Source of the DNA: Candidatus Colimorpha enterica | GTDB taxonomy: Bacteria; Bacillota; Clostridia; Oscillospirales; CAG-272 | DNA length: 16,207 nucleotides | Direction: 5' to 3' | Assembly: GCA_000433515.1 (NCBI GenBank) | Contig: FR891144.1 | Location: forward strand, 1 to 16,207 | In this document: one piece after another, positions 7,197 through 15,083 of the stretch | How the letters are laid out: every line of letters begins with the position of its first letter | How positions within the stretch are numbered: the stretch's first letter is position 1 | The notes under the pieces: model-generated | The model's database searches: none | Seen by the model: the letters and a program-made list of their open reading frames with translations, nothing else | What the model was told of the DNA's origin: nothing | Translations under genes and position numbers: made by a program

Positions 7197-9239
7197 TTGA
7201 AAATGATCAGAATAGCCAACGGAATATATAAAATGACTTTCGGCACACCGGAGAAATTCACTCCGGTGAGTGTACTGGGAACAGATCCCGACAACCGGGG
7301 TCTCTCCGTTCTTCCGGACAACAAACCCCCGTTCTGCGAGGACGATATAGTTTTCAGCCGCAGAAAGGGTGCCATTACTCTTGAAATACCGCTTGACCCC
7401 TCCGAGGATGTATACGGACTCGGACTCATGCTCAAATCCTTCCGTCAGACCGGATTGAAAAAGAAGCTGCGCAGCAATTCCGATCCCACAGCCGATACCG
7501 GAGATACTCATGCACCGGTCCCGTTCTATGCAACGACAAAAGGCTACGGTGTGCTCATCGATACCGCAAGATACCTGACATTTTATTGCGGCAATGTCAA
7601 GAAAAAACGCCCCGGAGCCGAAAAGCAGGTCTCTGCAGGAACCGATCGCGGTCACTGGTGGATAAAATCCGGAACCGGAAATATGTTTGTCGATATCCCG
7701 TCTGCCGATGGGGTTGACATATATGTCTTCTCCGGTGATTCAATAAAAGACGCAGTCGCAAGGTACAACCTGTTTTCCGGCGGCGGAGTCTTTCCTCCGA
7801 TATGGGGACTTGGCGTGCTCTACCGCGCCTATATGCCGGGCGATGCCGAGCATATACTGGGGCTTGCAAAGGAACTGCGCGATGAGAAGATCCCTTGCGA
7901 CATCTTCGGACTTGAACCGGGATGGCACACGCACGCATATTCCTGCACATATGACTGGAACCGCGAAAAATTCCCCGATCCCGAAGGGATGCTGAAAAAG
8001 CTGCACGGAATGGGATATCACGTGAATCTTTGGGAGCACGCATATGTCCATCCGACCTCTCCGATCTATAACGACATGAAAGACTGCTCAGGTGACTGTT
8101 TTGTCTGGGACGGGTTGGTACCGGATTTTGCTACAGACAAGGCGAAAAAGGTGTTTTCCGACCGGCACAAAATGCTGAAGGAACAAGGGATCTCCGGCTT
8201 CAAACTCGATGAGGCAGACAACTCTGACTTTACTGCCAACTGGGGTTTCCCCGATTTTGCCGCTTTTCCCTCCGGAATGGATGGCGAGCAGATGCACACT
8301 CTGATCGGGGCACTCTATCAGAAAACCATGCTCAGACCATATGAAGACAGCGGTGAAAGGACGTTCGGTCAGTGCAGGCAGTCAACAGCGCTTGCGTCAT
8401 CATTTCCGTATGTCCTGTACAGCGATCTGTATGACCACACCGATTTCGTCAGAGGCATGGCAAGTGCTGCGTTTTCCGGAATCATGTGGACTCCGGAGGT
8501 GCGCTTTGCCGAAAGCACCGAGGAGCTTCTTCGCAGGATTGAGGCTGCGGTGGTTTCTCCGCAGACGGTTCTCAACTGCTATCAGGTCCCGTCTCCGCCA
8601 TGGAAGCAGTGGGACTATGAGAAGAATGTGAGAGGTGTATTTCTCCCTGATGCAGACATAGTTACGGACGCGGTACGTAAAATTCTGCGGTTCCGTATGT
8701 CTCTGATACCTTATCTCTACACGGCATTTTACCGTTATTACAGCGAGGGTGTCCCGGTTGTCCGACCGCTGGTAATGGACTATCCCGGCATACCGGAGCT
8801 GAAAGACGTTTACGATTCATATATGATAGGTGACGGTTTGCTTGCTGCCCCTGTCATATTCGGGCAGGGAAACAGGAAGACCGTGTATCTGCCCGACGGT
8901 GTGTGGTACAATTTCAATACAGGAGAGCGCATTTGTGGAGGAAGATATATATCGGAGGATATACCGCTTGATGTGATCCCGCTGTTCGTGAAAGAGGGGA
9001 CTCTGCTTCCGCTTGCAGAGCCGCTTGAGCATATTCCGGAGAATGCGGTGTTTGACGTCACGCTGAAAGCGTACGGTGAAGGCGAATGCTCATGCACCCT
9101 CATATGCGATGACGGCCATACCAACGCATACAGAGCAGGGGACATCTCAGAAGTCACGCTGACCGTACGCGGAGAGAATGTCACCTCAGACCGCGATCAT
9201 CCCGGATACCGTATCTGTGCCGTCGAAAGAATAAAATAA
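7197..9239 (+). CDS. GH31-family alpha-glycosidase
   Basis: A 680-residue enzyme of glycoside hydrolase family 31, likely cleaving an alpha-linked sugar (glucoside, xyloside or similar) in the cytoplasm. The N-terminal beta-sandwich covers ~1-195 with the family-typical EDVYGLG (70-76). The barrel begins at PPIWGLGVLYR (~200-210). DIFGLEPGWH (235-244) and GFKLDEAD (334-341) mark strands 3 and 4, with Asp338 as probable nucleophile. YSDLYDHTDF (408-417) lies where the acid/base Asp is expected, Asp410 being the best candidate. C-terminal beta domains hold YMIGDGLLAAPV and a jelly-roll. The start is TTG at 7197, eight to nine bases after AGGGGA (7182-7187); the ATG at 7203 is too far from that site. 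It is co-transcribed with the esterase and ends at a strong terminator. Exact linkage specificity cannot be assigned. Confidence 0.88.
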   Translation: MKMIRIANGIYKMTFGTPEKFTPVSVLGTDPDNRGLSVLPDNKPPFCEDDIVFSRRKGAITLEIPLDPSEDVYGLGLMLKSFRQTGLKKKLRSNSDPTADTGDTHAPVPFYATTKGYGVLIDTARYLTFYCGNVKKKRPGAEKQVSAGTDRGHWWIKSGTGNMFVDIPSADGVDIYVFSGDSIKDAVARYNLFSGGGVFPPIWGLGVLYRAYMPGDAEHILGLAKELRDEKIPCDIFGLEPGWHTHAYSCTYDWNREKFPDPEGMLKKLHGMGYHVNLWEHAYVHPTSPIYNDMKDCSGDCFVWDGLVPDFATDKAKKVFSDRHKMLKEQGISGFKLDEADNSDFTANWGFPDFAAFPSGMDGEQMHTLIGALYQKTMLRPYEDSGERTFGQCRQSTALASSFPYVLYSDLYDHTDFVRGMASAAFSGIMWTPEVRFAESTEELLRRIEAAVVSPQTVLNCYQVPSPPWKQWDYEKNVRGVFLPDADIVTDAVRKILRFRMSLIPYLYTAFYRYYSEGVPVVRPLVMDYPGIPELKDVYDSYMIGDGLLAAPVIFGQGNRKTVYLPDGVWYNFNTGERICGGRYISEDIPLDVIPLFVKEGTLLPLAEPLEHIPENAVFDVTLKAYGEGECSCTLICDDGHTNAYRAGDISEVTLTVRGENVTSDRDHPGYRICAVERIK

Positions 9240-9247
9240 TCAGCAAT

Positions 9248-9292
9248 TAACAAAACCGTCTGCCGAACAAAAAACGGCAGACGGTTTTGTTA
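9248..9292. terminator. Strong convergent bidirectional terminator
   Basis: Perfect 18-base inverted repeat: TAACAAAACCGTCTGCCG (9248-9265) and its complement (9275-9292) around a nine-base A-rich loop. The stem has a GC core flanked by A-tract and T-tract, so it works in both directions, ending the GH31 operon (+) and the nucleotidyltransferase operon (-), whose stops lie on either side. Confidence 0.93.
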
Positions 9293-9314
9293 TTGAATCA
9301 TATGCAGGAGATTT

Positions 9315-10199
9315 TCACTCTCCATAAGTCTCATCCAGCTTTTTCAGCTCCCTGAAGGTATCGATCTCCACGATATCGTCGAACGAGCATTCCCGCACAG
9401 CTATCCTGTATTCGTCGGGGAAGTATTCAAGCGCGACCTGATCCCAATAGCGCTCTTTACCGCCCGGAGACTGATAGACGCGCTCGATGTGCCCTGCAAG
9501 CTTTGCACCGTCCTCTGCACTCCAGTAGGATATGCCGAACATATGGTGGCAGTTGCGTCCGCCGACCGAAAGACCGGTGATTATGCCGTTTCTGGTCGCG
9601 AAGCACCAGTCGTCGGTCATATCGACCGGAACTCCGAGATAGTTCGTGCGGTACTGATACTTTGAAATAAGCGACGGGTTGTAGAGAAGCAGATCCGCCT
9701 CGCAGATATATGCATTCTGAAGCAGATACCGCGCGCACATGACCGACGAGATGTTGTTCGCCTCGTTGTATGCGGGATTCTCTATGAACCTGATTCCGGG
9801 ATACTTATACAGAAGCTGGTCGAACTGCTCCGACAGATAGCCTCTCACAATATATATTTCCTGTATTCCGGCGGCGACTACGGCGTCGAGCAGACTGTCG
9901 ATTATTCTTTTTCCCTTTACCCGCACAAGCGGTTTCGGTGTGTTCAGGGTGATCGGCACCAGCCTTGAGCCGAACCCGGCGGCGATGAATACCGCGCGCC
10001 TGACACGGTAGGGCTCAAGTGCCTCAAGACCCTTTTCGGTGATATTGCCGTTTGATATCATTCCGGCTTCCGTGAGCTGAGCCACTGTCTTGTTGACGGC
10101 TCCGAGAGACATTCCTGAGATTCCTGCAAGAGACCTCTGCGTCATGGCACCGTTTTTTTCAAGACCGGCAAGTATATCGAACTGCTTGTTTGACAGCAT
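9315..10199 (-). CDS. Winged-helix / LicC-like sugar- or choline-phosphate nucleotidyltransferase fusion
   Basis: A 294-residue fusion. Residues 1-65 form a MarR-like winged helix (FDILAGLEKNGAMTQRSLAG then MSLGAVNKTVAQLTEAG). Residues ~68-292 are a nucleotidyltransferase: FIAAGFGSRL (71-80) and TPKPL (87-91) bind the NTP, NEANNISS (145-152) and EADLLL (167-172) are typical of the LicC cytidylyltransferase group, and IVEIDTFRELKKLD (276-289) matches its C-terminal signature. It probably forms a CDP-activated compound such as CDP-choline or a CMP-phosphonate; the family cannot be resolved further by eye. ATG at 10199 follows the permease stop by two bases, with AAGGA about ten bases upstream, so it is translationally coupled. 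It is the last gene of the operon. The DNA-binding domain might make it a regulator of its own operon. Confidence 0.82.
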   Translation of the reverse strand: MLSNKQFDILAGLEKNGAMTQRSLAGISGMSLGAVNKTVAQLTEAGMISNGNITEKGLEALEPYRVRRAVFIAAGFGSRLVPITLNTPKPLVRVKGKRIIDSLLDAVVAAGIQEIYIVRGYLSEQFDQLLYKYPGIRFIENPAYNEANNISSVMCARYLLQNAYICEADLLLYNPSLISKYQYRTNYLGVPVDMTDDWCFATRNGIITGLSVGGRNCHHMFGISYWSAEDGAKLAGHIERVYQSPGGKERYWDQVALEYFPDEYRIAVRECSFDDIVEIDTFRELKKLDETYGE

Positions 10200-10201
10200 G
10201 G

Positions 10202-11806
10202 TTATGCATCCTTTCGTTTGCGTCCGTGATTTTTGATGATAAGCACCGCGCCCTTCATGAGAAGGTTGGCGGAGAGAATGAGAAGTGAGACGAATGCCGA
10301 CGCTTCAAGCAGCATCTGCGCCTCGAACTGCGGGATCATAAGCGAGACCGGCTTTGTCTTTATGTTCGCAAGGAACGCAACGGCTGATATCGTCATCATT
10401 GAATTGACGAAAAAGTACGAAAACATCTCGGCAAGGGTTGCCTTTGTCTGCGGAAGTATCACGTCGCGTATAAGCCGGAACCTTCCGATCCCGAGAGATG
10501 AGGCAACAGCTTCAAGATTCGGATTCAGCTTTCCGATACTGTTGTATATCATGAGATACGGAGAGGAGAAGAAGTGGACGGTGTTTGCCAGCACAAGGAT
10601 CGCATACGTGCCGTAGATAAAGCTGCCTTTGAAGAACAGAACATATGACAGACCGAGGACAACACCGGGGACAGCAAGCGACAGCACCGACATAAGGTGC
10701 AGAAATTTTCCGCCGCGTATCTTTCCGCGTGCAGTGAAGCAGGCGCATATGAAGGCGACAGCCGTCCCGATGACCGCAGTCAGAAACGCAGTCAGAACAG
10801 AGTTGAGCAGATACCCTCCCGCACCCTTTCTCAGCGCGTTTTCAATATTGCGGAGGGTAAAGCCCATATCAGAGGGATATCTTTCGGCGAAGGTTATCGC
10901 GATGAAGGACACGATCGGATAGACGACGCAGACCGATATCACCGCAAGTATAATAAAAGCGGCAATGTCGCGTCCCTTCTTTCTGCCCGGCTCGAACCGA
11001 TGCCTCACATTCCCGCTTTTCCTGTCGTTTTTACAGAACAGGTCAATGAGAAACGCAGCGGCGGCGGGAATCAGCAGGATCAGCCCGAAAAAGCTGCCCT
11101 TTACAAAGTCCTGCCGTCCGATGACCTCCTCGTACATAAGCACGGGAAGCGTCTTGTACATCCCGCCGATCATGAGCGGAACGCCGTAGTCGGTCACGAT
11201 CATGGTGAAAACGGCAAATATCACGCTAATCATCGGCTTTTTCAGATAGGGAAGGGTGATCGACACAAAGCGCCGGAATTTCGGTATGCCGAGGACCTCG
11301 GCTGCCTCATACGGAGAGGAATCTTCATATTTCAGAATGTCGGAGATCATGATGTAAGCCACCGGAAAGGCATACATGACTGAGCCTGCAACTATTCCGG
11401 CAAAGCCGTATATTCCTCTTGACAGCCCGAAAAGCCTTGTCAGTATCCCGTTCGAGCCGAAAAGGATTATAAGCCCCATTCCGTGCGAAATCGACGGGAT
11501 GAGCATCGGAAGCAGTATAAGTACGCCGAACAGCCCTTTCAGCTTTACACCGGTTCTTGTCACGCACCACGCGGCGGCACCTCCGACGGCTATCGAGATG
11601 ACCGTTGCCGCAGAGGAGACAAGAAGCGAGTTCAGCGCGGCGGTAAGGATTCCCCTGTCTGAAACCAGCGCCGGAAAGTCGGCTTTTCCGAGGTTCACAA
11701 GCATCGCCGCAAGCGGACAGATGACGGAGACGGCAAAGAAGCAGACAAGCAGGATGACCGTCCCTCTGCCGAATACGTTTCTCTTAAGTGACGAATTTAC
11801 AGTCAA
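10202..11806 (-). CDS. Fused double-domain ABC transporter permease (Fe3+/phosphonate/spermidine type)
   Basis: A 534-residue inner-membrane permease with two BPD_transp_1 halves in one chain. Each half has several hydrophobic helices and one EAA loop contacting the ATPase: EAAEVLGIPKFRRFVSITLP (167-186) and EAVASSLGIGRFRLIRDVIL (432-451). A basic cytoplasmic linker (KNDRKSGNVRHRFEPGRKKG, ~259-278) joins them. Such fused permeases are known for iron(III) importers (FbpB-like), thiamine (ThiP) and putative 2-aminoethylphosphonate systems (PhnU2-like). The neighbouring nucleotidyltransferase favours an amino-alcohol or phosphonate, but this is inference. Start is TTG at 11806, preceded by GGAGGTG with about six bases between; no upstream ATG is better placed. 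It begins 12 bases after the ATPase stop. Confidence 0.88.
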   Translation of the reverse strand: MTVNSSLKRNVFGRGTVILLVCFFAVSVICPLAAMLVNLGKADFPALVSDRGILTAALNSLLVSSAATVISIAVGGAAAWCVTRTGVKLKGLFGVLILLPMLIPSISHGMGLIILFGSNGILTRLFGLSRGIYGFAGIVAGSVMYAFPVAYIMISDILKYEDSSPYEAAEVLGIPKFRRFVSITLPYLKKPMISVIFAVFTMIVTDYGVPLMIGGMYKTLPVLMYEEVIGRQDFVKGSFFGLILLIPAAAAFLIDLFCKNDRKSGNVRHRFEPGRKKGRDIAAFIILAVISVCVVYPIVSFIAITFAERYPSDMGFTLRNIENALRKGAGGYLLNSVLTAFLTAVIGTAVAFICACFTARGKIRGGKFLHLMSVLSLAVPGVVLGLSYVLFFKGSFIYGTYAILVLANTVHFFSSPYLMIYNSIGKLNPNLEAVASSLGIGRFRLIRDVILPQTKATLAEMFSYFFVNSMMTISAVAFLANIKTKPVSLMIPQFEAQMLLEASAFVSLLILSANLLMKGAVLIIKNHGRKRKDA

Positions 11807-11818
11807 ACCGCACCTCCG

Positions 11819-12583
11819 TCATCGCATGAATTTCGAGAGGGAATTGATTTTTGCCCTCAGGTTGTCAATGACAAAGCTCTTCACATAACCGTCCGCAGGG
11901 CTGTCGAGAAGCTCATCCGGGGTGCCGATCTGATGGATCTCCGCCTCTCCCATGACCATTATCCGGTCGGACATTGAAAATGCCTCCTCCTGGTCGTGGG
12001 TTATGTATATCATCGTGGTTCCGAAACGGTACTGAATCTCTTTCAGCTCCTCACGCATTGTCAGACGGGTCGCCACATCAAGCGCGCTCATCGGCTCGTC
12101 GAACAGGATAATGTCCGGGCTGAGCGCAAGGGTTCTTGCAATTGCCACCCTCTGCTGCTGTCCTCCGGAAAGCTCGGAGGGGTACTTGTTTTTGTGTTCG
12201 GTAAGTCCGACCTGTGAGATCAGCTCGTTCGTGCGTTCCTTCGCAATGTTCTTAAGCTCCGGGCGGAAACGCATTGCGTAGCTTATATTTCCCGAAACCG
12301 TCATGTTCTCGAAAAGGGCATAATTCTGGAATACGATCCCCATTTTTCTTTTGTCGGGCGGGGCGTTTGTTATGTCGTTTCCCTCAAGCAGGATCTTTCC
12401 GCTGTCAGCGGGAAGAAGTCCTATCAGAATGCGCAGAAGTGTGGTCTTTCCGCATCCCGACGGTCCGAGTATCGACAGGAATTCTCCTTTTTCGACGCTG
12501 AAGCCGACACAGTTCAGTGCGGCGTGTCCGCCGAACCTTTTTGTCAGCCCTTCAACCTTCAATATTTCCATTTTGACGGTCAT
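11819..12583 (-). CDS. ABC transporter ATP-binding protein (PotA/FbpC-like, short)
   Basis: A 254-residue ATPase that drives the permease encoded next. Walker A GPSGCGKT (40-47), Q-loop Gln86 in VFQNYALF, signature LSGGQQQR (138-145), Walker B IILFDEP (158-164), D-loop SALD and H-loop His196 (ITHDQEEAF) are all intact, so it should be active. Sequence style matches the PotA/FbpC/PhnT importer group, but it lacks the C-terminal TOBE regulatory domain that usually takes this group to ~350 residues. ATG at 12583 follows AAAGGA at five bases. It is the first gene of the three-gene operon, with a promoter at 12691-12720. Confidence 0.93.
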   Translation of the reverse strand: MTVKMEILKVEGLTKRFGGHAALNCVGFSVEKGEFLSILGPSGCGKTTLLRILIGLLPADSGKILLEGNDITNAPPDKRKMGIVFQNYALFENMTVSGNISYAMRFRPELKNIAKERTNELISQVGLTEHKNKYPSELSGGQQQRVAIARTLALSPDIILFDEPMSALDVATRLTMREELKEIQYRFGTTMIYITHDQEEAFSMSDRIMVMGEAEIHQIGTPDELLDSPADGYVKSFVIDNLRAKINSLSKFMR

Positions 12584-12613
12584 TTTTCCTTTACTGTGAT
12601 ATAGTTGATCGCG

Positions 12614-12646
12614 GCAGATTTTCCGCGCGGTGTTATCCGGATCTGC
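12614..12646 (-). promoter_or_regulatory. Hairpin in the ABC-operon leader
   Basis: GCAGAT (12614-12619) pairs with ATCTGC (12641-12646), and CCG/CGG inside extends the stem. It lies in the ~100-base untranslated leader of the ATPase gene, followed by a smaller CGGTA/TACCG hairpin toward the promoter. It could be an RNA control element; I do not recognise it as a known riboswitch class, and no U-tract follows directly. Confidence 0.35.
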
Positions 12647-12690
12647 GGTATCTTTTTACCGATCGTGCGGATTGTGTTCATATAAGTTTG

Positions 12691-12720
12691 ATTATACCCG
12701 AATAAATGAACCGGAGTCAA
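12691..12720 (-). promoter_or_regulatory. Sigma-A promoter of the ABC transporter operon
   Basis: On the minus strand TTGACT (complement of 12715-12720) and a perfect TATAAT (complement of 12691-12696) are 18 bases apart. The start would be near 12684, leaving a leader of about 100 bases before the ATPase ATG. Confidence 0.78.
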
Positions 12721-12906
12721 GTACAAATTGTAAACGATTCCGCGAAAACGCCGCACAGCTTCTTTTTTCGGCTTATTTCGTTCGGATTTGTAAAAAATAA
12801 TGAATGGTCCGACGGTGTTTTGTTATAAAGCCGGCAATCAGATCCGCAAAATGAACGTAATAACGCGATTTGTGACGACGCCGTGTTCATAATACTGCTT
12901 TGACTG

Positions 12907-12943
12907 TCCGGTTCTGAATGATCCCGAACCGGAAGTAATTTTT
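12907..12943 (+). terminator. Stem-loop with trailing T-run, possible terminator
   Basis: TCCGGTTC (12907-12914) and GAACCGGA (12926-12933) form a perfect 8-base stem with an 11-base loop, followed by AGTAATTTTT. No plus-strand gene that needs terminating lies upstream in the gap, so it may instead be a regulator site or insulate the promoter eleven bases after it. Confidence 0.35.
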
Positions 12944-12953
12944 GCCGTTTCTC

Positions 12954-12982
12954 TTTACATTTACGGACATACGTGGTATAAT
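12954..12982 (+). promoter_or_regulatory. Sigma-A promoter of the envelope cluster
   Basis: TTTACA (12954-12959), 17-base spacer, perfect TATAAT (12977-12982). Transcription would begin near 12989, about 133 bases before the TTG start at 13122. It probably serves the whole cluster through the yidC-type gene, since later gaps are short. Confidence 0.8.
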
Positions 12983-13085
12983 ACATGAAGATATTGTCGA
13001 AGGACCGGGCGTTCCGTTTGAATATAAAATCGGCTGAATGCCTTTTTTTGCGGAACAAATCCGGAAAACCAACGTCAAAACCCCT

Positions 13086-13112
13086 TGCCGTGTACAAAAC
13101 GGCATGAAAGGA
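13086..13112 (+). promoter_or_regulatory. Hairpin next to the ribosome binding site
   Basis: TGCCGT (13086-13091) pairs with ACGGCA (13099-13104) around a seven-base loop; CCTT just before the stem can also pair with the AAGG of the ribosome site at 13108-13111, with a small bulge. Folding could partly hide the site. Confidence 0.35.
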
Positions 13113-13121
13113 AAACAAAAA

Positions 13122-15080
13122 TTGAATTCTATCGAAACCGAAACCAAAGACGTGACTTTTTCGCCTCCGGCAGAGGAGCCGAAAAAGCCGAAAAAGAAAA
13201 AAGCGGCGGGATTCGGGGAAAAGCTCTCCGATCTGTGGCGGGACAAAAGGAAGTTCACTTCACGGCTGATAACCGCTGCCGCCGCATCAGCTGCGTTTGT
13301 ATTCACCTTCCTTGTATTCGGACCCCTTGAGATTTACATATCAAACATGGCTTTCTTTGCCTTCTCGGGCAAATATCTCTTTGCTCCCGCTGCCGTCGCG
13401 GGGATCGTCATTGCGGCGGCGATGACCGGGATACTGGTCCTGCTCCGCGGGAAGATATACAACTATGCGGTGTCGCTTGTCATATCGCTGACCCTTGCCG
13501 GGTATATTCAGGGCAACTTTCTGAATATCGATCACGGCACGCTTGACGGAAGCGAGGTCGTGTGGCAGAATTTCAAGGTTCCCGCAATGCTCGGAGTTCT
13601 GTTCTGGGCGGTGATGATAGTCATTCCGCTTGCGGTTCAGTATTTCAGCCGCAGGGTGTGGAAATATGCCGTGCGCGTTGCGGCACTGATCCTTGTCGGC
13701 GCGCAGAGCGTTGCTCTTGTTTCTCTTGTCGCAAAAACCAAATTCACGAACGTTTCCGACGACGGATTCCTGTCAAAGGATAAAATCTACGAGGTGGCTC
13801 CGGAAAAGAACGTGGTATTCTTCATGCTTGACCGTTTCGATAAGAAATGGGCGGATATGCAGCTGAAGAACGATCCGAAAATCGAAAAACAGCTTTCCGG
13901 ATTTACGTATTACGAAAACCTGACCGGAAGCTACTCCCGCACCTGCCCGTCGGTAACATACCTGCTTACCGGCGTGAAATGCGACTATGAGATACCCATG
14001 AGCGACTATTTCAGAAAGGCATGGGCAGAGGGCTGCTTCCTCCCGCAGATAAAGAACGCGGGGTATGAGACAAAGATCTATTCCGACATACCGTATATCA
14101 TGGAGAAATCCGAGTACGGAAAGAACGCGATCGACAATATCGGCTATCCGACGCATTCGGCAAACCGGATGAAGATACTTTCGGCAATGTACGGGCTTTC
14201 GGCGTACAGATACCTGCCGGAGATGATGAAGCCGTATTATCACATCTACACCGGCGATATCTCATACGGATTCATCTACGGCGGGAGCAAGGTGAAGAAC
14301 AACGTCTATTCCATCGACGATATCGCCTTCCGCAAGGGGCTTGTCGATAACGGTCTCACCGTTGACGAAAACAGTAAGGGCGCATTCATGTTCTATCACC
14401 TTCAGGGTGCGCACGACCCGTTCCGCATGGATGAGAACGGCAACCTGATGACCGGACAGGAGTACAGCGAAAAGGGACGTCACAGGCAGATAAAGGGCAA
14501 CCTCAACACGATATTCAAATACATAGAGCGGCTGAAGGACCTCGGCGTCTACAAGGACACAACGATAATAATTTCAGCCGACCACGGCGAGACCGGTTAT
14601 TATGAAAAGCTCAACCGCGAGCGCGTGCTTGCCTGCTTCATAAAGCCCGCGGGCGAGGACGGAAGCACGCCGATGAAGCGTTCCCGGAAGCAGATCACTC
14701 AGGACAACCTCCGCGCAAGCATATCGTCGTATTTCGGTATCGAGCTTATCGAAAACGGAAGGCACACAAGAACCGTCGAGGAGATCGGAGAGGACGAAAA
14801 TGTCACCCGCTACTTCTGGATGAACGGCACCGACGGCGGGGTAAAGCGCGACTACAATCTTGTTACCTACGAGATAACCGGCGATGCGAACGACTTTTCA
14901 AACTGGAAGATCGTTTCAGAAGAACGGATAAAATATCCATACTACGATGCAGCAAAGGATGACAAAAAGATTGACATCAAGTCAATCATACTTGTCTGTG
15001 CAGTTATCATTCTTATCATGGCGGCGGGTGTCGTGATCGCGACGATTATCATAAAAAAGAAAAAATCAAAACGGAGATAA
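13122..15080 (+). CDS. Membrane AlkP/sulfatase-superfamily protein, LTA-synthase-like with C-terminal anchor
   Basis: A 652-residue membrane protein likely to move or cut a phospho- or sulfo-group on an envelope polymer. A cytoplasmic, Lys-rich N-terminus (1-46) leads to five hydrophobic segments at about 47-72, 85-108, 112-134, 153-175 and 179-204. An outward AlkP-type domain follows: NVVFFMLDRFD (metal ligand Asp237), SYSRTCPSVTYLLTG (Thr274 as candidate nucleophile), HLQGAHDPF (His431, like the substrate-binding His of LtaS) and SADHGE (Asp487, His488). LtaS ends after this domain, but here a sixth hydrophobic segment (620-644) and a KKKKSKRR tail re-enter the membrane. AAAGGA at 13107-13112 is nine bases before TTG 13122, the preferred start; ATG 13038 has no ribosome site and would add an uncharacteristic extension. 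First gene of the envelope cluster. The substrate is unknown. Confidence 0.75.
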   Translation: MNSIETETKDVTFSPPAEEPKKPKKKKAAGFGEKLSDLWRDKRKFTSRLITAAAASAAFVFTFLVFGPLEIYISNMAFFAFSGKYLFAPAAVAGIVIAAAMTGILVLLRGKIYNYAVSLVISLTLAGYIQGNFLNIDHGTLDGSEVVWQNFKVPAMLGVLFWAVMIVIPLAVQYFSRRVWKYAVRVAALILVGAQSVALVSLVAKTKFTNVSDDGFLSKDKIYEVAPEKNVVFFMLDRFDKKWADMQLKNDPKIEKQLSGFTYYENLTGSYSRTCPSVTYLLTGVKCDYEIPMSDYFRKAWAEGCFLPQIKNAGYETKIYSDIPYIMEKSEYGKNAIDNIGYPTHSANRMKILSAMYGLSAYRYLPEMMKPYYHIYTGDISYGFIYGGSKVKNNVYSIDDIAFRKGLVDNGLTVDENSKGAFMFYHLQGAHDPFRMDENGNLMTGQEYSEKGRHRQIKGNLNTIFKYIERLKDLGVYKDTTIIISADHGETGYYEKLNRERVLACFIKPAGEDGSTPMKRSRKQITQDNLRASISSYFGIELIENGRHTRTVEEIGEDENVTRYFWMNGTDGGVKRDYNLVTYEITGDANDFSNWKIVSEERIKYPYYDAAKDDKKIDIKSIILVCAVIILIMAAGVVIATIIIKKKKSKRR

Positions 15081-15083
15081 AAA

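Larger units (their letters stand above)
12584..13121. other. Gene-free divergent regulatory region
   Basis: These 538 bases separate the minus-strand ABC operon from the plus-strand envelope cluster. I see no convincing gene in either direction; the two minus-strand open frames here lack a start with a ribosome site and have no family character. The region holds a promoter for each side (12691-12720 minus, 12954-12982 plus), a hairpin in each leader and a further stem-loop at 12907-12933. The stretch 12721-12900 has no feature that I can assign. Confidence 0.7.

Noticed and set aside
6876..7655. Minus-strand open frame of 259 codons across the esterase/GH31 junction
   Set aside because: Antisense to two genes with clear catalytic motifs and ribosome sites; no domain seen in its translation.
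10697..11383. Plus-strand open frame of 228 codons
   Set aside because: Antisense to the ABC permease; His/Arg/Asp-rich composition typical of a shadow frame.
12717..13118. Minus-strand open frame of 133 codons in the divergent gap
   Set aside because: It crosses the plus-strand promoter and leader, has no ribosome site, and its composition (basic, Phe- and Ser-rich) resembles no protein family.
13038..13121. Upstream ATG giving a 28-residue longer AlkP-like protein
   Set aside because: No ribosome site before 13038, while a well-placed AAAGGA precedes TTG 13122; the extra residues include no conserved feature.
12887..13306. Minus-strand open frame of 139 codons
   Set aside because: Mostly antisense to the AlkP-like gene; its Phe run is the complement of the Lys-rich N-terminus of that gene.
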